Position numbers and translations under genes: made by a program. Source: an uncultured Bacteroidales bacterium (GTDB taxonomy: Bacteria; Bacteroidota; Bacteroidia; Bacteroidales; Paludibacteraceae). From it: a DNA stretch of 5,879 nucleotides. The notes under the pieces are model-generated. The model ran no database searches. It was given only the letters and a program-made list of their open reading frames with translations, and was not told where the DNA came from. The stretch is taken from NCBI GenBank assembly GCA_903912795.1, contig CAIWIS010000132.1, positions 1 through 5,879 on the forward strand, in the 5' to 3' direction. Shown here piece after piece: positions 1-5,879 of the stretch. How positions within the stretch are numbered: the stretch's first letter is position 1; every line of letters starts with the position of its first letter.

Positions 1-79
1 AAGAACTGAATTTGTTTTTAACTCAATATTTTAAAAAACAAATAATTTTCCAATTTCAAATAAATTAAAAAAAACAATC

Positions 80-337
80 ATGAAAAAAAACATTTTTATT
101 CTAGCACTAGTTGCTATGTTTGTATCAACAACAGTAATGGCTCAAACTGCAGCTCCTAAAAAAGCTGAAACAAAAAAAGAATGCTGCAAAGATGGCGCTA
201 AAAGTGGCGACAAAGCTTGTAAAGGTGAAGCAAAAGGCGATTCAAAAGCTTGCTGCAAAGACAGTAAGAAAGCTGATTCCAAAGCATGTTGCTCAGATGG
301 AAAAAAAGCTGCTGCAAAACCAGCTCCAGCTAAATAA
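80..337 (+). CDS. Small secreted Lys/Cys-rich repeat protein, function unknown
   Basis: This 85-residue protein is not one I can assign to a named family. Residues 1-21 form a clear Sec signal peptide: two lysines, a hydrophobic core (IFILALVAMFV) and a V-M-A junction before Gln22, so the mature part should be exported to the periplasm or beyond. No lipobox Cys is present at the cleavage site. The mature 64 residues use only A, K, C, D, S, G, E, P, T and Q. There are no aromatic or large aliphatic residues, 18 lysines and 7 cysteines (C35, C36, C47, C58, C59, C70, C71). The cysteines sit in K-A-C-C-like units spaced 11-12 residues apart, and the tail is an Ala/Pro/Lys stretch. The start follows an A-rich leader without a Shine-Dalgarno box, normal for Bacteroidota. 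The gene stands alone, closed by a terminator. Metal binding or a disordered, disulfide-linked envelope protein are possibilities only. The coding call is firm because signal peptide, repeats and terminator agree. Confidence 0.88.
   Translation: MKKNIFILALVAMFVSTTVMAQTAAPKKAETKKECCKDGAKSGDKACKGEAKGDSKACCKDSKKADSKACCSDGKKAAAKPAPAK
176..319 (+). repeat. Four degenerate Cys-containing 11-13 residue repeats inside the small secreted protein
   Basis: Residues 33-80 split into four units, each opening with K-(A/E)-C: residues 33-44, 45-55, 56-67 and 68-80. Three units carry a Cys pair and the second has a single Cys (C47). Each unit continues with an acidic or Gly residue and further lysines. The repeat is clearest at protein level. 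The DNA copies vary in codons (gcttgt, gcttgctgc, gcatgttgc), so the units have diverged or are kept by selection on the protein rather than being a recent exact duplication. Confidence 0.75.
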
Positions 338-364
338 TAATCAATAGATTACAAATTTTAAATT

Positions 365-395
365 AAAAGTCGCAAATTATTTGCGACTTTTTTTT
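365..395 (+). terminator. Intrinsic terminator after the small secreted protein gene
   Basis: A perfect 12 bp inverted repeat (365-376 with 380-391) surrounds a 3-base loop, and its 3' arm runs into an uninterrupted T tract ending at 395. The stem centre is the GTCGC/GCGAC block. It lies 28 bp after the stop codon of the upstream gene, as expected for a rho-independent terminator. The A-run on the 5' side could let it work in reverse too, but no minus-strand gene ends here. Confidence 0.9.
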
Positions 396-439
396 GTTTG
401 AAAATTAAATAAAAATACAGAAATTCAAAAAAAAACAAT

Positions 440-447
440 TATCTTTC
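440..447 (+). promoter_or_regulatory. Possible -7 box for putA
   Basis: TATCTTTC differs from the Bacteroidota -7 consensus TAnnTTTG only in the last base. It lies 32 bp before the putA start codon and just beyond the upstream terminator, where a promoter is needed. No TTG -33 element sits at the usual 19-21 bp spacing (the nearest, at 398-400, is too far), so this is a weak call. Confidence 0.35.
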
Positions 448-479
448 GCCCCAAAATATAAAATTTTTAATTTTACTTT

Positions 480-3400
480 ATGGAAAAACAAATAAGTGCA
501 CTTGATGTTATTGATTGGGGACAAGATTTTCTCGAAAAGTCTGAGTTAGAAATAACGGAAGATGAATTAAAAGAACAAAAAAAATATGCTATATTAATTC
601 AGAATCCTGGAGATAAAATATTGTTGTCCAAGATGTTGGACGAGTCGTCGCAGATACGAAGTAATAAGAAATTAGCAATGCGCATGAAGCTGCTAATTGA
701 AAAATATGGAGTGCCAGAATTTTTCAGTTCATCGGATGCTTTTTTATTAAAATTGTTTACGTCATTTGGTTATTGGTTCGATTTTATTTCGGTGCCATTG
801 TTTAAACAGCGATTGCGAACTGATACAGCAAAAGTTATTATCAACGAAAAACCAAGTTTGCTTAATAAGCATTTAAACGCCCGTTACGAGCAGCATATTG
901 GTCAGAATGTAAACCTATTGGGTGAAGTAGTATTGGGCGATGGTGAAGCAAATCATAGGTATGAACATTACCTCGAAGCATTAACAGATCCACGCATTAA
1001 CTATATTTCGATAAAAATATCGGGTATTTATGCACAAATAAATGCACTAAATTACGCCCAAAATAAGGAAGATTTGTGTCAAAGGCTCACCCGAATTTAC
1101 CGTCAGGCAATGCTCCACCCTTTTATTGATGAAAAAGGTGTAAAAAATCCGAAGTTTGTAAACCTAGATATGGAGGAGTACAAGGATACTGAACTTACGC
1201 TCGATGTGTTTATGTCGGTTTTGAATTTGCCTGAATTTAAAAACTACAAAGCAGGTATTGTGGTGCAAGCTTATTTGCCCGATGCATGGGATTTTCAGAC
1301 GCAATTATTAAACTTTGCCAAATCACGTTTCGAGGCTGGTGGTGCTCCAATAAAAATGCGATTGGTGAAAGGTGCTAATTTACAGTTGGAAAGCATTGTA
1401 TCGTCGCTCAAAGGCTGGGAAAACCCAATACTCGATACCAAAGTAAAAGTTGATGCCAACTATTTGCGTTTGTTGGATCGTGCTCTTTTGCCCGAAAATG
1501 CCCAAGCGATGCATGTAGGTGTGGCTTCGCATAATTTTTTTAGTATTGGTTATGCTTATATGCTTGCAAGTCAGAATGCACTAGAACACTATGTTACTTT
1601 TGAAATGCTCGAAGGTATGGCCAATCATTTGCCGCGAGTTATGCGTAAATTGGGAAGTCAGATAATACTTTATACTCCGGTTGTAAAGGACGAAAGTTTT
1701 TTGAATGCCGTATCGTATTTGGTGCGCCGATTGGATGAAAATACGGGTGTTGATAATTTTTTAAGTTATTCATTTAATCTCAAAGTAGGAAGTGAACATT
1801 GGATGTTTCTCAAGAAACAATTTGAAGAAGCGTTTTTAATGAAAGACAAGCTGAAATCAGCGTCGAACAGAAAGCAAAACCGCTTAACCGAAACAGAAGC
1901 GAATTTGACAAACCCTAAAAGTTTCCACAATGAGCCCGATACTAATTTCGATTTGCGGGCTAATAAGCAATGGGCCGAAGATATTCGGAAAAAATGGTTG
2001 AAAAGTACTGGAGATTTGCCTTTTGTTGTACCTGTACAAATTGGTGATAAGCAATATGAGGCAGAAAAAGAACATAGTTATTTTGATCGTAGTTCGGATG
2101 TAGAAGTTTGTGTTTGCAAAGCCGGGCTTATGAATTTGGAACAAGTAAAACTCTTGGTGCAGAATGCCGAAACAGATGCTTCGAAATGGCGAAAATCAAC
2201 TTTAGCACAACGTAAAAAAATATTGTTCAAAACAGCTGACATTATGGCTGCCCGACGTGGTAATTTAATTGGTTGTATGACGGCTATAACTGGTAAAACC
2301 TTTGCCGAAGGCGATGTTGAAACCTCCGAAGCCATTGACTTTTGTCGGTATTATCCGCTTAGCATGGAAACTTTTACTGCTCTTAATTCAGTTCAAATTA
2401 GTCCAAAAGGTATCGTATTGGTTATTCCACCTTGGAATTTTCCGTTGGCTATTCCTGTGGGTGGCGTAGCGGCGGCATTGGCAGGTGGCAATACCGTTAT
2501 TCTGAAACCAGCCACGGTGGCTTTGCCGGTAGCTTGGGAATTTGCACGCAGTTTCTGGGATGCTGGCGTTCCCAAAGATGCGCTTCAGGTTGTGTGTACG
2601 CATGGTCGTGAGCCATTGAATTACCTTACTGCACATACTTCAATCAAACATATTATTTTAACTGGTGGAACCGATACTGCATTCCGCTTGCTCGAGAATA
2701 ATCCTACTTGTCCGCTCTCAGCCGAAACAGGAGGTAAAAATGCCATGATAGTAAGTGCAGCAGCCGATCGCGATCATGCTATTCAGAATATTGTTACATC
2801 CGCATTCAGTAATGCTGGACAAAAATGTTCGGCTTGCTCGCTCTTAATTCTCGAAAAAGAGGTGTATGACGATCCTGATTTTAAGAAAAAACTGACTGAT
2901 GCAGTTATGAGTTTACATACCGGAAGTGCTTGGAATGGTGCCAATTACGTGGGTCCAATGATTACGAACGAAAACGATAAACTATTACATGCCATTGAAA
3001 ACCTGGAGCCAGGCGAATGGTGGTTAGTAAAACCCGAATTTGTGGATAAAAACCATTTTATACTTAAACCATGTGTGAAATGGGGTGTAAAAGCTGGTAG
3101 TTATTCATTTGTAAACGAATTATTTGCGCCTTTGCTCTCGGTGGTTTGTGCTGATAATTTTGATCATGCTATTGAATTAGCCAACAGTTCCGAATACGGA
3201 CTAACAGCTGGCTTGCAAACCCTCGATGAGCGTGAAAGAGCGCTTTGGAAAAGTAAAATTGAAGCAGGTAACTTATATATTAATAGAGGGATGACAGGTG
3301 CTATCGTAAGTCGACAACCATTTGGAGGTATGAAACGTTCTGCATTTGGTGGTGGTGTAAAGGCTGGCGGTCCAAATTATGTGAGTTGTTTTATTAAAAT

Positions 3401-4001
3401 TGCGAATTTGACGAATGGAACGAAACTGACAAATAATACAGATATAGGTGAGTTTAAAACGGCTGCTGCTATACTTCGAAATGATGACAAAATGAAGTTC
3501 GAAATGTCGGTTTTGAGTTATTTGAAAAATCACAAGGAGGAATTTTCGGTTGAGCGTGATATTCATAATTTAATGGGAGAGCAAAATATTTTCCGTTATT
3601 TACCTTTGCGAAATATGCTTTTCAGAGTATATCCCAACGATGATTTGACTGATGTATTGATGGTAATGGCGGCTGCAAAAATTTCTAAAACGCCATTGTT
3701 TGTAAGTTTGTGTGCAGCTGATACAAAATTGAGTATAGTTAAAACACTTGCTAAATCAAGTAATGTTTTGATTCAGAACGAAGAGGTATTTATTGCTTCG
3801 ATGGCTAAATATGAACGAATTCGTACCTGCTCGTCGGACTTATCCATCGATGTTTATAAAAATGCTGCTAAACAAGGGCTCTATATCGCTATGCAAAAAC
3901 CACTTATCGAAGGTAGACTTGAACTTTTGCATTATGTTAAGGAACAGAGTGTAACGTTTGAGTATCACAGATATGGAAGTATAACCGAAATGCCAGTATA
4001 A
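480..4001 (+). CDS. putA: Bifunctional proline dehydrogenase / L-glutamate gamma-semialdehyde dehydrogenase (PutA)
   Basis: The enzyme oxidises proline to glutamate. An FAD-dependent barrel makes pyrroline-5-carboxylate and passes electrons to the quinone pool; an NAD-dependent aldehyde dehydrogenase then makes glutamate. Residues 1 to about 140 are helical and lack an obvious ribbon-helix-helix DNA-binding domain, so it is probably not a trifunctional autorepressor. The proline dehydrogenase barrel (about 141-435) shows NVNLLGE (143-149), SIKIS with K179, NLD with D230, RLVKGAN with R294 and K297, VASHN with H351, FEMLEG (374-379), Y398 and YLVRRLDEN, whose R416/R417 should bind the proline carboxylate. 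The aldehyde dehydrogenase (about 500-970) shows PPWNFP with N653, K676 for NAD, catalytic E749 in AETGGKN, nucleophile C783 in GQKCSA, E880 in NELFAP and QPFGG (946-950). Residues about 985-1173 form a further domain ending in GRLELLHYVKEQSV and HRYG, known from long PutA proteins. All key residues are present and the frame is intact. It stands alone, so regulation must come from elsewhere. Confidence 0.96.
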   Translation: MEKQISALDVIDWGQDFLEKSELEITEDELKEQKKYAILIQNPGDKILLSKMLDESSQIRSNKKLAMRMKLLIEKYGVPEFFSSSDAFLLKLFTSFGYWFDFISVPLFKQRLRTDTAKVIINEKPSLLNKHLNARYEQHIGQNVNLLGEVVLGDGEANHRYEHYLEALTDPRINYISIKISGIYAQINALNYAQNKEDLCQRLTRIYRQAMLHPFIDEKGVKNPKFVNLDMEEYKDTELTLDVFMSVLNLPEFKNYKAGIVVQAYLPDAWDFQTQLLNFAKSRFEAGGAPIKMRLVKGANLQLESIVSSLKGWENPILDTKVKVDANYLRLLDRALLPENAQAMHVGVASHNFFSIGYAYMLASQNALEHYVTFEMLEGMANHLPRVMRKLGSQIILYTPVVKDESFLNAVSYLVRRLDENTGVDNFLSYSFNLKVGSEHWMFLKKQFEEAFLMKDKLKSASNRKQNRLTETEANLTNPKSFHNEPDTNFDLRANKQWAEDIRKKWLKSTGDLPFVVPVQIGDKQYEAEKEHSYFDRSSDVEVCVCKAGLMNLEQVKLLVQNAETDASKWRKSTLAQRKKILFKTADIMAARRGNLIGCMTAITGKTFAEGDVETSEAIDFCRYYPLSMETFTALNSVQISPKGIVLVIPPWNFPLAIPVGGVAAALAGGNTVILKPATVALPVAWEFARSFWDAGVPKDALQVVCTHGREPLNYLTAHTSIKHIILTGGTDTAFRLLENNPTCPLSAETGGKNAMIVSAAADRDHAIQNIVTSAFSNAGQKCSACSLLILEKEVYDDPDFKKKLTDAVMSLHTGSAWNGANYVGPMITNENDKLLHAIENLEPGEWWLVKPEFVDKNHFILKPCVKWGVKAGSYSFVNELFAPLLSVVCADNFDHAIELANSSEYGLTAGLQTLDERERALWKSKIEAGNLYINRGMTGAIVSRQPFGGMKRSAFGGGVKAGGPNYVSCFIKIANLTNGTKLTNNTDIGEFKTAAAILRNDDKMKFEMSVLSYLKNHKEEFSVERDIHNLMGEQNIFRYLPLRNMLFRVYPNDDLTDVLMVMAAAKISKTPLFVSLCAADTKLSIVKTLAKSSNVLIQNEEVFIASMAKYERIRTCSSDLSIDVYKNAAKQGLYIAMQKPLIEGRLELLHYVKEQSVTFEYHRYGSITEMPV

Positions 4002-4033
4002 AATTATACATGACCTTTATTGAAATAAATGCT

Positions 4034-4041
4034 TATATTTG
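4034..4041 (+). promoter_or_regulatory. -7 promoter box ahead of the aldose epimerase gene
   Basis: TATATTTG matches the Bacteroidota consensus TAnnTTTG exactly and lies 30 bp before the start codon at 4072, within the 70 bp gap after putA. No TTG is present at the normal -33 distance (a TTG at 4020-4022 is too close), so strength is uncertain. It suggests that the epimerase gene can be transcribed separately from putA. No hairpin terminator is visible in the gap, so read-through from putA is also possible. Confidence 0.55.
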
Positions 4042-4071
4042 TACTTTAAACATTAATAAATTATTGTAATA

Positions 4072-5070
4072 ATGAAAATCGAAAAAATTTCGTGGCATGG
4101 TGTCGAAGCAGTTTTGATGGAAACTGATGTATATGAAGCTGTTGTAATTCCGTCGGTAGGAGCTAATTTGATTCGCCTTTATAACAAAGCGCTCAAGATT
4201 GATATTCTACGTACGCCTACCGAACTCGAAATGGAGACTTTTCGGGCACGTCCGCAAATTTTTGGTGTGCCTTTGCTTTTTCCACCCAACCGTATTGAAG
4301 ACGGAAAATACAGCTTTGGTAGAAATATTTATCAATATCCAATAACTATTCCGGCACAAAATAATTACCATCACGGAATTATCAAGTCAGAGGTGTTTAA
4401 TATCACTCGTACACGGATTTCGCCCGATGCAGTTGAAGTAGAAGCTACTTATTGCTCCAACTGTATAAATAATGCAATTTACACCGATTTTCCGCATGAG
4501 TTTTGCTGTAAAATTCGGTTTATCCTTACCGATAACGAACTGACTCACATAGTGAGCTTTACAAATATGGGAACGGAAACCATGCCACTTGGTGTAGGTT
4601 ATCACACACCAATTCGACTGCCATTTATGGAAAATTCGTCTAAATCGGATTATAAATTGCGATTGTCGGTTGGCAATAGATGGGAGTTAACCGACCGTAG
4701 TTTACCCACTGGCAACTTGCTCGAATTAACCGAAGAAGAACAACAATTACGTAATGAAGGAATGACCGTTACAGGCAAACCAATTGAAATAGCACTCACC
4801 GATAAAGCATTAATTGTAAACGACAGAACGTATCATGGAGCTATTTTGACCAACGAGGCCAAAAATATCAGTGTGTATTACGAAGTTGATAAGCAATTTA
4901 AACACTGGACGCTTTGGAACAATGGGGGAGAGGTTGATTGGGTTTGCCCCGAGCCACAAACTTGGGCTATAAATGCGCCAAACTTAGCATTGCCAGCCGA
5001 AGTCACTGGCTTTCAAACATTAAAAGCCGGTGCCACTTGGAGCGGCACTACACGCTTTTATGTAAAGTAA
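4072..5070 (+). CDS. Aldose 1-epimerase (galactose mutarotase-like) family protein
   Basis: This 332-residue protein belongs to the galactose mutarotase-like beta-sandwich superfamily, whose members interconvert alpha and beta anomers of free aldoses or act on related sugar phosphates. Visible family marks in order are an N-terminal beta segment with VIPSVGANL (25-33), FPPNRIEDGKY (70-80) with sugar-binding R74, HHG (100-102) with H101, GYHTPIRLPF (176-185) where H178 fits the catalytic acid, a possible substrate Asp at D244, and WVCPEPQTW (290-298) where E294 fits the catalytic base. Length matches the family. There is no signal peptide, so it is probably cytoplasmic. The protein is more diverged than classical GalM, hence no gene symbol; the true sugar cannot be read from sequence. 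No transporter, sugar kinase or glycosidase lies beside it, so context does not name a substrate. It starts 70 bp after putA and converges on mgsA. Confidence 0.88.
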   Translation: MKIEKISWHGVEAVLMETDVYEAVVIPSVGANLIRLYNKALKIDILRTPTELEMETFRARPQIFGVPLLFPPNRIEDGKYSFGRNIYQYPITIPAQNNYHHGIIKSEVFNITRTRISPDAVEVEATYCSNCINNAIYTDFPHEFCCKIRFILTDNELTHIVSFTNMGTETMPLGVGYHTPIRLPFMENSSKSDYKLRLSVGNRWELTDRSLPTGNLLELTEEEQQLRNEGMTVTGKPIEIALTDKALIVNDRTYHGAILTNEAKNISVYYEVDKQFKHWTLWNNGGEVDWVCPEPQTWAINAPNLALPAEVTGFQTLKAGATWSGTTRFYVK

Positions 5071-5112
5071 GGAGCCGAGCGGAGGTTCAATAAATTGTGG
5101 TTTAAATTAGTT

Positions 5113-5556
5113 TTAGCGTTGAAACTTAATATAACGAGGAATTGCAGGCACATAATCATCGTTATCCCATAATGTACTGGTTATCATAAGGTCGGCGCTA
5201 TAGCGATTGCACGCAATAGGTACATTGTGTACACGACACTGACGCAATAACATCTGAATATCCGCTTCGTGAGGTTGTGCGTTGAGGTCGTCGATCAGGA
5301 AAATGGCCAGGTTTATTTGTTTTCGTACTACAAGAGCTGCAATTTCGGCATCGCCACCCATTGGACCTGAGTTCATGCAAGTTATATTGGCATCTATTCC
5401 TTTTTCTTTTAAGGCGTTCAATATCAGCCCCCCAGTAGTGCCCGTGCAAATTAATTTGTGTTTTGATAGTAATTCGGCATTGTGCATTGCCCATTCTACC
5501 ATATCGGCTTTGCGGTTATCGTGTGCCACCAAAGCTATTGAGAGTTGTTTGCTCAT
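5113..5556 (-). CDS. mgsA: Methylglyoxal synthase
   Basis: This 147-residue cytoplasmic enzyme should convert dihydroxyacetone phosphate to methylglyoxal and phosphate, a bypass of lower glycolysis that frees phosphate when sugar phosphates build up. The family signature is complete: ALVAHD (8-13) with H12, K16, the phosphate-binding TGTTG (38-42), SGPMGGD (63-69) with D69 matching the catalytic aspartate of E. coli MgsA (D71), FLIDDLNAQPHEAD (86-99) with D89, H96 and D99 matching D91, H98 and D101, and R105 matching R107. It has about five more residues than E. coli MgsA between TGTTG and SGPMGGD. The N-terminus is short and starts at the only reasonable Met. The gene is convergent with the epimerase gene and divergent from the secreted protein gene, so it appears to be monocistronic under the promoter at 5581-5588. 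Confidence 0.95.
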   Translation of the reverse strand: MSKQLSIALVAHDNRKADMVEWAMHNAELLSKHKLICTGTTGGLILNALKEKGIDANITCMNSGPMGGDAEIAALVVRKQINLAIFLIDDLNAQPHEADIQMLLRQCRVHNVPIACNRYSADLMITSTLWDNDDYVPAIPRYIKFQR

Positions 5557-5580
5557 TTGTTTAATTTAAATTTTGTGCTG

Positions 5581-5588
5581 CAAAGTTA
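5581..5588 (-). promoter_or_regulatory. -7 promoter box for mgsA
   Basis: Read on the minus strand this is TAACTTTG, an exact match to TAnnTTTG, 24 bp before the mgsA start codon. The transcript would have a leader of only about 18 bases. A TTG at the standard -33 spacing is not clear: candidates fall 12 and 25 bases away instead of 19-21. Confidence 0.6.
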
Positions 5589-5681
5589 ATATTTTATCTA
5601 CAAAATATTGATTCAATTAGCCTTAAAATACCTTTTATTTATCAATTTCATTTTTCGAAGCATTAAATCGCTCAAATCGTA

Positions 5682-5712
5682 TTGTTTTTGTAATAAATAT
5701 ACATTATCTTTG
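5682..5712 (+). promoter_or_regulatory. -33/-7 promoter for the secreted protein gene at the window end
   Basis: TTG at 5682-5684, a 20 bp spacer and TATCTTTG at 5705-5712 match both elements of the Bacteroidota promoter (TTG, 19-21 bp, TAnnTTTG). It ends 42 bp before the start codon at 5755, leaving a leader of about 35 bases that is A/T-rich and has no Shine-Dalgarno box. This is the best-formed promoter in the window. Confidence 0.7.
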
Positions 5713-5754
5713 CCAAAAATATATTCATATTATTCATATCAAAAAAATTAGAAA

Positions 5755-5879
5755 ATGAAGAAAATTACTTTTTTATTAGCCTTTGTAGCATGTGTTGCTT
5801 TTGCTAATGCACAAACAAATTTATTAGTTAATCCAAGTTTTGAATCTTGGACAGGTGGAAATCCAGATGGTTGGACAAT
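5755..5879 (+). CDS. Secreted protein, N-terminal fragment, probable beta-sandwich domain start
   Basis: The window ends after 41 complete codons, so only the N-terminus is visible. Residues 1-19 or so are a Sec signal peptide (MKK, then ITFLLAFVACVAF, then A-N-A before Gln). A Cys inside the hydrophobic core does not form a lipobox. The mature part opens with NLLVNPSFESW followed by Gly/Asn/Pro/Asp and a Trp. This N-(L/I)-(L/V)-x-N-(P/G)-x-F-E-x-W pattern is common at the start of galactose-binding or carbohydrate-binding jelly-roll domains in secreted Bacteroidota proteins, many of which carry a type IX secretion signal at their far end. Whether this one does, and what enzymatic part follows, cannot be seen. 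The start is supported by the promoter upstream and by the signal peptide. Confidence 0.85.
   Translation, partial: MKKITFLLAFVACVAFANAQTNLLVNPSFESWTGGNPDGWT

Noticed and set aside
43..50. TAATTTTC as a -7 box for the small secreted protein gene
   Set aside because: It has one mismatch, no -33 TTG at proper spacing, and the region is so AT-rich that such matches are expected by chance; the true promoter may lie before the window.
1884..3566. Several minus-strand open frames of 60-97 codons inside putA
   Set aside because: They lie antisense to a long gene with every expected catalytic motif, have no recognisable domains and overlap one another; they are shadows of putA.
4387..4605. Minus-strand frame of 72 codons inside the epimerase gene
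   Set aside because: It is antisense to a well-supported family member and shows no motif, leader or promoter of its own.
480..5070. A putA-epimerase operon with shared function
   Set aside because: The 70 bp gap contains an exact -7 box and the reactions are unrelated, so co-transcription cannot be claimed from sequence.
5198..5569. Plus-strand frame of 95 codons (5282-5569) and a second minus-strand frame of 98 codons (5198-5494) over mgsA
   Set aside because: The methylglyoxal synthase frame contains the whole catalytic signature, so the overlapping frames are by-products.
1..5879. CRISPR array, insertion sequence, tRNA or phage-defence system
   Set aside because: No direct repeats with spacers, terminal inverted repeats, transposase motifs, cloverleaf structure or defence domains were seen on either strand.

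Overview
The window looks like an ordinary chromosomal stretch from a member of the Bacteroidota. The DNA is AT-rich. There are no Shine-Dalgarno boxes ahead of the genes, and leaders are A-rich. Three intergenic regions carry good matches to the Bacteroidota sigma factor -7 box (TAnnTTTG). Two short secreted proteins have signal peptides ending in the A-Q junction typical of this phylum. A methylglyoxal synthase gene leans slightly towards Bacteroidales rather than Flavobacteriia, but this is inference.

Layout. Bases 80-337 encode a small secreted Lys/Cys-rich repeat protein of unknown function, followed by a strong intrinsic terminator (365-395). Bases 480-4001 encode a 1173-residue bifunctional proline catabolic enzyme (PutA: proline dehydrogenase plus glutamate-semialdehyde dehydrogenase) with an extra C-terminal domain. 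Bases 4072-5070 encode an aldose 1-epimerase-like protein, apparently with its own promoter. It converges across 42 bp on a minus-strand methylglyoxal synthase gene (mgsA, 5113-5556). A 198 bp divergent intergenic region (5557-5754) carries one promoter for mgsA and one for the last gene, a secreted protein cut off by the window end after 41 codons.

The genes do not look like one operon or system. Each has its own leader, most have a candidate promoter, and the functions are separate pieces of central metabolism: proline to glutamate, sugar anomer interconversion, and the methylglyoxal bypass from dihydroxyacetone phosphate. No mobile element, CRISPR array, rRNA or tRNA was seen. I found no convincing new system. 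The least explained item is the small Cys/Lys repeat protein, followed by the domain make-up of the PutA.
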